Shown one piece after another: positions 7,219-15,323 of a stretch of 40,139 bases of DNA; the stretch's first letter is position 1, and every line of letters begins with the position of its first letter. The stretch covers positions 1 to 40,139 of the forward strand of contig JAFKFK010000044.1 of NCBI GenBank assembly GCA_017307275.1, written 5' to 3'. This DNA is from Alphaproteobacteria bacterium. Its GTDB lineage: Bacteria > Pseudomonadota > Alphaproteobacteria > Reyranellales > Reyranellaceae. A model generated the notes under the pieces. It was not told the DNA's origin. It saw only the letters and a program-made list of their open reading frames with translations, and did not search any database. The translations under genes were made by a program, and so were the position numbers.

Positions 7219-7758
7219 ATGAACCTCGACGCCATCGCGATCGGCCAGAACCCGCCGGAAGACGTCAACACCATCATCGAAGTGCCGATTGGTGGCGAGC
7301 CCATCAAGTACGAGATGGACAAGGAAGCGGGCACCCTGGTCGTCGATCGCTTCCTCTACACACCCATGCGTTATCCGGGAAATTACGGATTCGTGCCGCA
7401 CACGCTGTCTGATGATGGCGATCCCATCGACGTGCTGGTGGCGAACACCCGGCCGATCATTCCCGGTGCTGTGATCAATGTGCGACCGATCGGTGTCTTG
7501 CGCATGGAGGACGATGGAGGCGGGGATGAGAAGATCATCGCCGTGCCCTCGCCCAAGCTCACGAAACGCTACGTCCACATCAAGACCTATACCGACCTGC
7601 CCGAGATCACCCGCCAGCAGATCGAGCATTTCTTTATCCACTATAAGGATCTCGAACCCGGTAAATGGGTGAAGCTGCTGGGCTGGGGCGATGTCGACGA
7701 GGCCCGTCGCCTCATCACCGAAGCGATCGAGCGCGCAAAGAAGGCGAAAAAGAAATAG
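7219..7758 (+). CDS. ppa: Inorganic pyrophosphatase (family I, soluble)
   Basis: This 179-aa cytoplasmic enzyme hydrolyses pyrophosphate to two phosphates, which drives biosynthetic and acyl-CoA synthetase reactions. The family I signature D-G-D-P-I-D is present (D66, D68, D71), along with the metal/substrate residues of IIEVPIGG, KYEMDK and RYPGNYGFVP (residues 19-59). The length is normal for bacterial family I enzymes. The start is the ATG at 7219; a longer GTG frame from 7186 runs into the upstream terminator and is not conserved. It is followed after 60 bp by a binding-protein gene on the same strand. The Lys-rich tail (ERAKKAKKK) is typical of alphaproteobacteria. Confidence 0.97.
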   Translation: MNLDAIAIGQNPPEDVNTIIEVPIGGEPIKYEMDKEAGTLVVDRFLYTPMRYPGNYGFVPHTLSDDGDPIDVLVANTRPIIPGAVINVRPIGVLRMEDDGGGDEKIIAVPSPKLTKRYVHIKTYTDLPEITRQQIEHFFIHYKDLEPGKWVKLLGWGDVDEARRLITEAIERAKKAKKK

Positions 7759-7818
7759 CCTGATCCTCGCCCCACCCCATCGCGCGAGGCGCTGAGCAGA
7801 ACGGGCAGGGAGGGCGTG

Positions 7819-9426
7819 ATGGCAAACGATATGCTCCGTCGCCGCTTCGGTGCCGGTGCACTGGCAACCGGGCTCGCTATTGCCGCTGCGCGTTCGTCCC
7901 TGGCGCAAGCCGAGCCTCGACATGGCGGCACGCTGGTTGCCACTTTCGGCGGCGGCGAGCCACAAGCCTGTTACGTTCCGTCCGGCGGCGGTTACGGCTC
8001 GATCTTCACGGCCTCGAAGCTGCTGGAGCGACTCGGCCGACGCCGGCTGAATGGCGAGTTTGAAGGCGAACTCGCTGAAAGCTGGACGCCAGCTGCCGAC
8101 TTCAAGAGCTACTCGGTCAAGATCCGTAAGGGCGTGAAGTTCCACGACGGCAGGGACATGACGGTCGACGACGTCGTCTACTCTGTTGCCGAGATCTGGA
8201 AGAAGTACGCGGCCGTCTCCGCCCTGGCTGACTTCATCGGCATCGACTCTTCCGACAGCGACACCGTGGTCCTGAAGTTCGAGAAGCCGACGCCGGAATT
8301 CTTCTTTGCTGCCCTGCTGTCGGCGCCCGCGAGCTTCATCCTTCCCAGGCACATCTATGCGGGCTCCGATCCACTCACCAACCCGGCCAACGATGCGCCG
8401 ATTGGCACCGGGCCATGGACCTTCAAGGAGTGGATGCGCGGCAGCCACTTCGAGTTTGTGAAGAACGAGGCCTACTGGCGCAAGGAGCTGCCTTACCTCG
8501 ACCGGTTGATCCTGCGTTACCTGCGCGATCCGGACGGCCGTGCTGCAGCGATGGAAGCAGGAGACATCCAGATCGGCGTGTTCAATCCCGTTACCCACTC
8601 CGAGATCAAGCGGCTCACGGCGACAGGCAAGTTCGTGGCGACTGCCAATGGCTATGACGAAGCGGTCTGGTCGACCACCCTGGAGTGCAACATGCGCAAT
8701 CCGATCCTCGCCAAGCGCGAGGTCCGGCAAGCCATCTTCCAGGCCATCGATCGCAATTCCATCGCGAGGACGGTTTATCACGGTTATGCACGAGCCGGCG
8801 TCGGCCCGATCTATTCACCCAACAAGGCATTCTTCACCACCGACATCTACAAGACCGGCTTCTCCCCCAGGAAGGCGGCGGACTTGCTTGATGCAGCAGG
8901 CTATCCGAAGAAAGCCGACGGCAAGCGCTTCACCTTGGGCTTGCTGGCAGCCGGCTGGTTTCCGGAGAACGGCAAGGTCGGCGCCTATGTGAAGCAGGCG
9001 CTGGAAGATGTCGGCATCGCGATCAACCTCTCGGTGCCGGATCGCTCGACCTCGCTCAAGCGCCTCTACACCGACTACGATTTCGATCTCGCGATCTCGA
9101 ACCAGGCCAATCCCTCGGAGCCGGTACCCTCCACGACGCAGTTCTTCACAACCGACGGCATCGTGAAAGGCGTGCCCTTCCGCAACGCCTCCGGCTACTC
9201 CAATCCGGACGTCGATGCGCTGGTTGGCCGGATCAGGGTCGAGACCGATCCAGCCGGGCGTAAGGCCCTGGTCGCCGAGTTTCAGAAGATCATGACCTTC
9301 GAGGCGGTGCTGTTGCCTTTGGTCGAGATCGAGTCGATCACGGTGGCCAGTACCCGGGTGCAGAACCACTCGAAGGACCCCGACTTCCTCGCCGCAACCT
9401 GGGGCGATCTGTGGCTGTCGAGCTGA
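7819..9426 (+). CDS. ABC transporter substrate-binding protein, family 5 (peptide/opine type), Tat-like signal
   Basis: This 535-aa extracytoplasmic binding protein belongs to the SBP family 5 (DppA/OppA-like). Typical elements are the N-terminal RHGGTLVATFGGGEP, LAESWTPAADFKSYSVKIRKGVKFHDGRDMTVDDVVYSV near residues 75-115, and GTGPWTFKEW near 195. The N-terminus has RRR-FGAGA followed by a hydrophobic stretch and an AQA cleavage-like site, which suggests Tat export. Start choices are GTG 7816 or ATG 7819, both behind a GCAGGGAGGG site; the ATG is preferred. No permease or ATPase genes accompany it, so it is an orphan binding protein here. The ligand is not predictable. It ends 25 bp before the convergent reductoisomerase gene. 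Confidence 0.92.
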   Translation: MANDMLRRRFGAGALATGLAIAAARSSLAQAEPRHGGTLVATFGGGEPQACYVPSGGGYGSIFTASKLLERLGRRRLNGEFEGELAESWTPAADFKSYSVKIRKGVKFHDGRDMTVDDVVYSVAEIWKKYAAVSALADFIGIDSSDSDTVVLKFEKPTPEFFFAALLSAPASFILPRHIYAGSDPLTNPANDAPIGTGPWTFKEWMRGSHFEFVKNEAYWRKELPYLDRLILRYLRDPDGRAAAMEAGDIQIGVFNPVTHSEIKRLTATGKFVATANGYDEAVWSTTLECNMRNPILAKREVRQAIFQAIDRNSIARTVYHGYARAGVGPIYSPNKAFFTTDIYKTGFSPRKAADLLDAAGYPKKADGKRFTLGLLAAGWFPENGKVGAYVKQALEDVGIAINLSVPDRSTSLKRLYTDYDFDLAISNQANPSEPVPSTTQFFTTDGIVKGVPFRNASGYSNPDVDALVGRIRVETDPAGRKALVAEFQKIMTFEAVLLPLVEIESITVASTRVQNHSKDPDFLAATWGDLWLSS

Positions 9427-9451
9427 CGCCCTGCCTGTTCGGACGGTCGAT

Positions 9452-10912
9452 CTAGCCGAGAACGGCGATCTCCACCGGCGGCCGCAGGGCCAGGCAGACC
9501 GACAGGGCCTGATGCAGGTCGCTGTCGAGAAAGTCCTGGAAGAGGGCGGGATTGGCCTTGGCGCCACCATCCATGGTCGGCAGCACCACCTGCGTTACGG
9601 CGTAGTCGAAGCGCGGCGCCCATTTGCGGGCGCCAAGCCGTGCCGTGGTGGAGCAATTGTCGACCATGTAGGCGACATCGCGGTAGTCCATGTAGGGGTT
9701 GAGCGAATCCACCGCTTCGATGATCGACTCGTTCACGATCTCCGAATACGGGTGTCCTTTCTCGCGCAGTAGATCGGCCTGCGCCATCATCGTCGCGACA
9801 TAGATGCCGGCCGTGACCGGGTTCACCCCGGCCTCGCGGTTGGTCTTGGGGTGGCGCGCCACCTGCCACATCTCGGTGTCGGCAATCTCGTGCATGGGGA
9901 AGCGTTCCAGACGGCGCGCGGCGCTGACGACGCTGCGGATCTCGTTGCCGCCTTCGACCTCGTCATAGATTTCATGCAGCAGATCGGCCGCGGGGCCGTA
10001 ACTCGCGCTATAGGCTTTCTCGAAGAGCTTCTGATCCTGCGGGCTGAGCGACTTGTAGACGGCCAGGAGGCCTCCGCGGGAGATCTCCTTGCTGATGGCG
10101 GCCGTTACGCTGCGCGCCGATTCAAGAAACGCATCGTCGGCTTCCATTCCCTGTGAACGAAACCAGCGATAGAGGCTTTCGGAGATGCCATGCACGGCGC
10201 CCAGCAGGATGCCACGTTCGCCCATGATGTCGGATTTGTATTCCTGGGTGAGTGTCGTCTCGAAGGTGCAGGGGGAGCCGATGGCGACCGCCCAGGCCAG
10301 GGCCTGATCGGTGGCGCGGCCGTCGATGTCCTGATGGACGGCGAAGCTGCAATTGATGCCGGCGCCGTTGACGTCGCGACCTTGCTCATAGAGGCGACGA
10401 ACCGATCGTCCCATGCCCTTGGGGCAGACACCGATGACGTTGATGTTCGGGGGGAAGGTCTTTCCGGCGCTGTCGAGATGCGCCAGGAGGAAGCCATGCG
10501 AGAGGCCGAGCGTCGTTCCCGGCCGCAGGGCGGCGATGATCTTGTCGTAGTTCTCGACCTGGGCGGCATCGGAGATCAGCAGCAGCACCAGGTCAGATTG
10601 GGCGATAACGTCATACATCTCACCCAGGGTGCCGTTTGCCGCCGTGAAACCGACGGCCTCTGCGGCCGCCCAAGAGGGCGAGCCAGTCCGCAGGCCCACC
10701 TTCACCTTGATGTCGCTGCCTGCGAGGGACTCGCGGAAGTTCTGGGCCTGGGCCGGGGCCTGCGAAGACCATCCGATGACTCCGATCTGCCGAATGCCTT
10801 TCAGCGCTTCCGGCAGCCGCGCGAACAGGTGACGGCCTCCGCGCACGATCCACTCCTCGGTGTTGCCGAGCTTGATATGTTCCTTCTCGAATACCGCTGA
10901 TGTGAAAGACAT
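9452..10912 (-). CDS. ilvC: Ketol-acid reductoisomerase, long (class II), plant-like
   Basis: This 486-aa enzyme would convert acetolactate or acetohydroxybutyrate to the dihydroxy acid in valine/isoleucine synthesis, using NADPH and Mg. The catalytic segments are intact: CPKGMG near residue 163-168, the Mg-binding SDIMGERGILLGAVHG (D228, E232), the second-domain NESIIEAVDSLNPYMD, and DNCSTTARLG. By recall, the middle of the protein reads closer to chloroplast enzymes (LLLISDAAQ, LGLSHGFLL, INGAGIN-like, YSEI[IV]NES) than to the common short bacterial IlvC. The cofactor loop is GWSSQAPAQ (47-55), where plant enzymes have GWGSQGPAQ, so two Gly are replaced. There is no acetolactate synthase next door. 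It is divergent from an IclR regulator and shares paired operators with it, so it is probably an inducible second copy. Confidence 0.9.
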   Translation of the reverse strand: MSFTSAVFEKEHIKLGNTEEWIVRGGRHLFARLPEALKGIRQIGVIGWSSQAPAQAQNFRESLAGSDIKVKVGLRTGSPSWAAAEAVGFTAANGTLGEMYDVIAQSDLVLLLISDAAQVENYDKIIAALRPGTTLGLSHGFLLAHLDSAGKTFPPNINVIGVCPKGMGRSVRRLYEQGRDVNGAGINCSFAVHQDIDGRATDQALAWAVAIGSPCTFETTLTQEYKSDIMGERGILLGAVHGISESLYRWFRSQGMEADDAFLESARSVTAAISKEISRGGLLAVYKSLSPQDQKLFEKAYSASYGPAADLLHEIYDEVEGGNEIRSVVSAARRLERFPMHEIADTEMWQVARHPKTNREAGVNPVTAGIYVATMMAQADLLREKGHPYSEIVNESIIEAVDSLNPYMDYRDVAYMVDNCSTTARLGARKWAPRFDYAVTQVVLPTMDGGAKANPALFQDFLDSDLHQALSVCLALRPPVEIAVLG

Positions 10913-10950
10913 TCCTTGCCTCGATGCAGTTGAATGATGATTGGGAAGTC

Positions 10951-10968
10951 CATATAGTGGACCATATA
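10951..10968. promoter_or_regulatory. Palindromic operator copy 1 (IclR-type)
   Basis: CATATAGTGGACCATATA, a near-palindrome of form CATATrGT-GG-ACyATATg, lies 38 bp upstream of the reductoisomerase start. A second copy lies 87 bp away. Binding by the divergently encoded IclR protein is inferred. Confidence 0.7.
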
Positions 10969-11037
10969 ATCATGATGTGATTTGATGTTTGACTCGAAAT
11001 GTCGAAATAGTGAAGAAAATAATCAGTATAGCTGTAT

Positions 11038-11055
11038 CATATAGTGGACCATATG
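11038..11055. promoter_or_regulatory. Palindromic operator copy 2 (IclR-type)
   Basis: CATATAGTGGACCATATG shares its first 17 bases with copy 1. It ends 2 bp before the ATG of the IclR gene, where a ribosome-binding site would be expected. This suggests autoregulation and perhaps a leaderless or very short leader. Confidence 0.7.
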
Positions 11056-11057
11056 TG

Positions 11058-11870
11058 ATGAAACGCACACGAACGATAAAGGCCGACGTGACGGAAGCGA
11101 CTGGTGGCGGAACGCAAAGCATCGAGCGTGCGCTCGGGTTGCTGCTCGACGTCGGACGCGCCGATCAGCACGGCGCACGGCTGACTGATCTCGTGACAAG
11201 CTCCGGGCTCGCGAAGCCGACAGCGCGCAGAGCGTTGGGTGCTCTGGTTCGGGCGGGATTACTCGATCAGGACGAGACGAGCCGGCGTTACCATCTCGGT
11301 GCCGAGAGCTACGTTCTCGGCATGCTCGCGGCGCCGCGGTTCGGCATTCACGCCCGGGCAATCGACGGGCTCACGCGCCTCAGTCAGGCGACAGGGGACA
11401 CTGCCTTCCTCTCGGTGCGGCGTGACCTTCACATCGTCTGCCTTCACCGGGAGGAGGGGCCGTTTCCCATCCGCAGTCATGTGCTGCAGGCGGGTGACCG
11501 GCATCCGCTGGGCATTGGCGCGGGCAGTCTCGCCGTTCTGGCGGCCTTGCCGGATGACGAAGTCGATCGTGTGATCGCGGCCAACACCGGGATCATCCAG
11601 GAAAAGTATCCGGCCTATTCGCCAGCGAGCCTTCGGAGTGCCGTAATGCGCACCCGAAAGGAAGGCTATGCCCTCAACCCCGGTCTTTTGATGAAGGGAT
11701 CCTGGGGCATCGGCGTCGCCGTGTGCGACCCACAGGGGCGGCCGGTCTATGCCGTGTCGCTTGCCGCCATCGAAGATCGCCTCGATGAAACCCGCCGCCG
11801 GGAGCTGATACCGATGTTGAAGCTCGAGGCCGAGAAACTGGAGCGCTTGCTGCGGGACGCTCCGACCTGA
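11058..11870 (+). CDS. IclR-family transcriptional regulator
   Basis: This 270-aa DNA-binding protein has an N-terminal winged HTH (about residues 20-85: GTQSIERALGLLLDV, TDLVTSSGLAKPTARRALGALVRAGLL) and a C-terminal IclR effector domain (about 100-260). The effector domain contains RSHVLQAGDRHPLGIGAGSLAVLAALPDDE and the later GIGVAVCDPQGRPVYAVSLAA. The start is taken at ATG 11058, because the longer frame from 10989 runs through the operator region and is AT-rich and non-conserved. It is divergent from the plant-like reductoisomerase, and identical palindromes flank both promoters. It is therefore the probable local repressor or activator of that gene and of itself. The ligand is unknown; a branched keto or hydroxy acid is plausible but unproven. 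Confidence 0.93.
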   Translation: MKRTRTIKADVTEATGGGTQSIERALGLLLDVGRADQHGARLTDLVTSSGLAKPTARRALGALVRAGLLDQDETSRRYHLGAESYVLGMLAAPRFGIHARAIDGLTRLSQATGDTAFLSVRRDLHIVCLHREEGPFPIRSHVLQAGDRHPLGIGAGSLAVLAALPDDEVDRVIAANTGIIQEKYPAYSPASLRSAVMRTRKEGYALNPGLLMKGSWGIGVAVCDPQGRPVYAVSLAAIEDRLDETRRRELIPMLKLEAEKLERLLRDAPT

Positions 11871-11900
11871 GGATACGAAGGGCGGTCGTTGATGGTGGAA

Positions 11901-12140
11901 TCAAGCGCCGTCGAGGTCCACGGGGAAAGGCACTCTCGTCGACCACTCGACGAGTTCGGCGGCTGTGGCACCCAGCAATATCAAGCCACCGCCAACGAAT
12001 AGTAGAAAGCCTATCCATCTCCAATCCGGCGTTAGCTCGGTTACACTGCGTCGCCAGGCTTCGGCGGTGGTGCGATGAGCGAGAAGAATGGCGCCGGCAA
12101 AACTCATTGTCAGGCCGCCGGCGAAGACGAGAAACAGCAT
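11901..12140 (-). CDS. Putative small two-helix membrane protein, 79 aa
   Basis: This 79-aa product begins LFLVFAGGLTMSFAGAILLAH (first membrane helix) and has a second helix in WIGFLLFVGGGLILLGATA, separated by a soluble loop. The short C-terminal tail ends VPFPVDLDGA. No family is recognised. The start is uncertain: ATG 12140 has no clear ribosome-binding site. The frame stays open back to 12335 and could begin at GTG codons near 12260, which would add a Cys-containing N-terminus. The membrane pattern supports it; the lack of neighbours on the same strand counts against it. Confidence 0.42.
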   Translation of the reverse strand: MLFLVFAGGLTMSFAGAILLAHRTTAEAWRRSVTELTPDWRWIGFLLFVGGGLILLGATAAELVEWSTRVPFPVDLDGA

Positions 12141-12458
12141 CGTCTTACGTTGCAGTATCAAACTTACGAGCGGCTTAACGACGGGCCGTTGCCGGTTGAG
12201 GAATGCTTCGCTGATTGCCCCGAGTACACAGCGGTTGCAGAAGCACGGAGGCCCCACCTTCACTCTCTGTGTCAGACAGCTCTTGTAAGACGGGCGAACC
12301 GCTGGCGATACGTAGTTCAGTGGTTGTGCTGGCACGCGAGCGTCGCTTCTGCCGAGTTGAGGGACTTAACCCTAATGGGGAATCCCGAGGCCGTTGAGGC
12401 AGGGCTGGTTTCTCGCTAGCGTCCACAGGTAGAGGTCGGGCGAAGCGAAAGCAATCTC
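12141..12458. other. Gene-poor stretch between small membrane gene and peptidoglycan-binding protein
   Basis: About 320 bp without a convincing gene. Part may encode an N-terminal extension of the small minus-strand membrane protein. No terminator hairpin, tRNA or promoter stands out. The promoter of the peptidoglycan-binding gene should lie here. Confidence 0.4.
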
Positions 12459-13217
12459 ATGGCGATGGCTTCCGGAAACGAGCAGAGCAAGCGATGGCTC
12501 GCAATACTCGTAGCGTACGCCGTTGTCCTTGCGCTGCTCGGTGGGGCAGGCCTTGCCTACTGGATTGACGGACGGGGTGGCCTTCCATGGGTGCTTGGAA
12601 GCGAACGCACACTTCCCGCCAAAACGGAAACGGCACAGATTGAATCGACACCGGTTGCCAACGGACCGGAACCGTCACCGTCTTTGGTAGAGCCCGAAGC
12701 GACGGCACCTGCCAAGGCGGAGATCGCACGGGAGCCCGCGGTGCCGCCGCCGCCGGCAACCGAGGCGCGCAACGGGGATCTGGTGGTCCTGTCGACAGAA
12801 AAGCCTGAGTTGCCGACGACCGGACTGGATTTGCCGCCGCGTCCGGTCGAGTCCAAGGAAGCGGCACCCGCCAGGATGGAGCCCGCACAGGAGCCTGCAG
12901 TACCGCCGTCACCACAAGCCGAGGCGAACAGCAGGGAGCTGGCAGCCTCGCCGACGAAGAAGCCTGAGCCTCCGACGGCCTCATGCAAGGCCGATACCCG
13001 CGTCTGGCCCGCTGATCGAACGAACCAGGTCAAGGTCGTTCAGATCCTCCTGCGCGATCTCGGCTTCTACAGCGGCACCACCTACGGCACTATGGGGCCT
13101 GCGACGCGTGCGGCGATCGGCAGGTTCCAGCTTGCCGGCAACGAGCCGGCGACGGGCGAGGCCACCGAGATGCTGTTCGAGGCGCTCAAGAAGAAGTGCG
13201 CCGAGCCGGCGCAATGA
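12459..13217 (+). CDS. Membrane-anchored peptidoglycan-binding (PG_binding_1) protein with Pro/Ala/Glu-rich linker
   Basis: This 252-aa protein is anchored by one N-terminal helix (about residues 13-34). A long low-complexity periplasmic spacer rich in Pro, Ala and Glu follows (about 50-175). The C-terminal domain (about 177-248) looks like a PG_binding_1 fold: VKVVQILLRDLGFYSGTTYGTMGPATRAAIGRFQ. Two Cys (C176 and C247 by position) bracket this domain and could form a disulfide. It probably spans the periplasm and touches the cell wall, but no enzymatic domain is visible. The start may be ATG 12459 or ATG 12465; neither has a strong ribosome-binding site. A hairpin directly after the stop terminates it. 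Confidence 0.8.
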   Translation: MAMASGNEQSKRWLAILVAYAVVLALLGGAGLAYWIDGRGGLPWVLGSERTLPAKTETAQIESTPVANGPEPSPSLVEPEATAPAKAEIAREPAVPPPPATEARNGDLVVLSTEKPELPTTGLDLPPRPVESKEAAPARMEPAQEPAVPPSPQAEANSRELAASPTKKPEPPTASCKADTRVWPADRTNQVKVVQILLRDLGFYSGTTYGTMGPATRAAIGRFQLAGNEPATGEATEMLFEALKKKCAEPAQ

Positions 13218-13241
13218 GATAGCGCTCCGTGGAGCGCTATC
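13218..13241. terminator. Bidirectional hairpin between convergent genes
   Basis: GATAGCGCTCC and GGAGCGCTATC form a perfect 11-bp stem. It lies exactly between the stop of the peptidoglycan-binding gene (13217) and the stop of the convergent response regulator (13240), overlapping the latter by 2 bp. There is no long T-run on either side. Confidence 0.65.
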
Positions 13242-13935
13242 AATTTCCGCTCGGAGACCGATTCTCTACGCTCCTCGAAAGGTCGTTCGTATGGACGTTC
13301 ACAGGCTTGCGCACGAGCAGGGCCGCCTCGAGCCTGTTGCGGACATGGAGCTTCTGGAAAACGCTGGTCATGTAGTGCTTGACCGTCTTGTCGCTCAGAT
13401 TGAGCTTGCTCCCGATTTCCTTGTTGCTGAGCCCTTGCGTTACCAGGTCGAGAACTTCGCCTTCCCGATGGCTGAGATCGTCGACAGCCCTGCCTCTCGT
13501 TGCCGTCTTGGTATGATCGAAGTCGGAGAGCAGCATCGCTCCAAGAGAAGGCGAAAGATAACGGTCGCCTTGGGCGACGATCAGGAGTGCTTGGACAAGT
13601 TCCGCCCCGCTTACGCCTTTGACGACGTAGCCGCGGGCACCCAGCCGAAGGGCCTTGAGAACATCCGGCTTGTCGACCGATACCGTCAGCATCATGACTT
13701 TGGTTTGCGGACAGTGGGCGACGATCGACTCCAGAGCGGTCAACCCGCCGCCCGGGATGCTTACGTCGAGTATCAATAGATCGGGGCTTTCGCTGCGAGC
13801 GACGGCAATCGCATCCGATGCCGACGACCCTTGGCCGACAATGTCCAGATCGGGGCGTGCGCTGAGAATATGAATAACACCCGCCCGGAACAGCGGATGG
13901 TCATCGATGATGGCAATACGAATTCGCGTATCCAT
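13240..13935 (-). CDS. NarL/LuxR-family response regulator
   Basis: This 231-aa regulator has a receiver at about residues 5-120, with acidic pair D11/D12, phosphoacceptor D57 in LLILDVSIPG, and Lys in YVVKGVSGAEL. A LuxR-type HTH occupies about 155-215 (LSHREGEVLDLVTQGLSNKEIGSKL, then LSDKTVKHYMTSVFQKL). The start chosen is ATG 13935, preceded by GAGG in the end of the kinase gene. A GTG at 13950 that overlaps the kinase stop (GTGA) is the alternative. It forms a two-gene operon with the sensor kinase upstream. The pair lies back-to-back with the giant RTX-peroxidase gene, and GACCTTGGTC-type repeats fill the space between, so it may control that secretion locus (inference). Confidence 0.93.
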   Translation of the reverse strand: MDTRIRIAIIDDHPLFRAGVIHILSARPDLDIVGQGSSASDAIAVARSESPDLLILDVSIPGGGLTALESIVAHCPQTKVMMLTVSVDKPDVLKALRLGARGYVVKGVSGAELVQALLIVAQGDRYLSPSLGAMLLSDFDHTKTATRGRAVDDLSHREGEVLDLVTQGLSNKEIGSKLNLSDKTVKHYMTSVFQKLHVRNRLEAALLVRKPVNVHTNDLSRSVENRSPSGN

Positions 13936-13946
13936 AGTGATGTACC

Positions 13947-15323
13947 TCACGCACCAGTCGGCAGATAGGCTGTCAGGCGCGTACCCGATCCGGGCGCGCT
14001 GCTGATTGTCAGGTGACCACCGAAGCTCTCCAGCCGATTGCGAAGCCCGATGAGCCCGAGTGTGGGACGTTTTCTTTCGCGGGTGCCTCTTTCGATGCCT
14101 GGCCCCCGATCTGACACTTCGACGATGATGAAGCTGTCGGACCAGGAAAGGGTAACAGCCTGGCCTTGGCCGCCAGCATGCCTGTAGGCATTGCTGAGGC
14201 CTTCCTGAACGAACCTGCAGAGGCAGAGTTTCGTCGGGTGCGAGAGGTCGATCGGTTTGCTCGCAAACTCGCAGGCGACGGTAGTCGAGGTGCGCCGCTC
14301 ATGTTCCGACGCGACGACCATCAGCGCTTGCGTGAGACTGAGTTTCTCAATCTCGGGAAGCGCTAGACCACTGGAGATATTGCGGATTTCGGCCATGGCG
14401 TCCTCTAGAACACCCCGCAAGATCTGCCGCTCGCTCACTTGAGCACCGACGTCCGTTACGCTCGGAAACTTTAACAACGCCAACGCGAGCAACTGGGCCG
14501 GGCCATCGTGCAGGTCCGCGCCTAAACGGCGAAGTTGTAGTTCTGTGGCTTCCGCGGCGCGCCGCGACGCCCCCTGTACCCGTTGCCCCAACTCTTCGTT
14601 CTGTTGCAGAAGTCCGGAAAGTTCGCTGATTCTGTTTGCCAGCGCTGCACGCTGGGTCTCGATAGTCTTGCTTCCATTCGCCACGATCGTGTAGAGCCCG
14701 GCTATGATCGTGAAGCTTACTATTGCCGTGACGAGCCAACTGTTTATCTGGCTTCGAACGAGCTCGCGATTGAGCTCCGACGTGAGTTCGTAAAATTCCG
14801 CAACAGCTATGATTTCATTGGTCACACTGTGGCGAATCGGGACGTAAATCTCAAGCAGAGGCTCCTTTCCGGGCGTGCTGGTCCCGTGATCGTCCCCATG
14901 ATGATGGGCGTCGAACTGAGCCTCGACATAGCCCTCCCAGGCGCGTGAAAGCAGGGGAGTCAGCGGGAACTTGTGGCCGACGAGGGTCTTCTCCGTGGCG
15001 TAGAGGATGACGCCGGTACGCGTCCAGATCTTGGCCGCCACGACGCGCAGGCGAGCGGCGTCCTTGCCGATCACGGTGTCGAGAGCAGCCTTGTTCTCAG
15101 GTGATAACTCCGGCTGCGACCCCAGTTCTTGTAGGTAAGGTGCGACGACGCTTTCCATATAGAGGGCGGTCCGCGCCGCCGTGTGAGCCTTGACACCCGA
15201 TTCGATCTTTTGGGCCACCCAAAAGCCCAACACGCCCAGCCCGGCCAGGACGAGGGCTGAGCTGGCCAGGGTGAATTGCCGGGCCAGGCTGAGCGCAGGC
15301 CACCACGAGCGGAAACTGGCCAT
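13947..15323 (-). CDS. NarX/DegS-type sensor histidine kinase with His-rich sensor loop
   Basis: This 458-aa inner-membrane kinase has a first transmembrane helix at about 17-38, an extracytoplasmic sensor at 39-193, a second helix at 195-216, a coiled coil at about 218-265, a HisKA_3 domain with phospho-His H272 (LGADLHDGPAQL), and an ATPase domain to the C-terminus (EGLSNAYRHAGG, DRGPGI, TLGLIGLRNRLESFGG). The sensor contains the cluster AHHHGDDHG (H140, H141, H142, H146), a plausible metal site. The start is ATG 15323 with GGAG upstream; a TTG 36 bases earlier is less likely. The gene overlaps or abuts the response regulator it presumably phosphorylates. The signal is unknown; metal, haem or redox sensing would suit the peroxidase next door but is not shown. 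Confidence 0.92.
   Translation of the reverse strand: MASFRSWWPALSLARQFTLASSALVLAGLGVLGFWVAQKIESGVKAHTAARTALYMESVVAPYLQELGSQPELSPENKAALDTVIGKDAARLRVVAAKIWTRTGVILYATEKTLVGHKFPLTPLLSRAWEGYVEAQFDAHHHGDDHGTSTPGKEPLLEIYVPIRHSVTNEIIAVAEFYELTSELNRELVRSQINSWLVTAIVSFTIIAGLYTIVANGSKTIETQRAALANRISELSGLLQQNEELGQRVQGASRRAAEATELQLRRLGADLHDGPAQLLALALLKFPSVTDVGAQVSERQILRGVLEDAMAEIRNISSGLALPEIEKLSLTQALMVVASEHERRTSTTVACEFASKPIDLSHPTKLCLCRFVQEGLSNAYRHAGGQGQAVTLSWSDSFIIVEVSDRGPGIERGTRERKRPTLGLIGLRNRLESFGGHLTISSAPGSGTRLTAYLPTGA

Noticed and set aside
10989..11057. Upstream in-frame extension of the IclR gene
   Set aside because: It is AT-rich, crosses the second operator and has no ribosome-binding site. The conserved HTH begins well after 11058.
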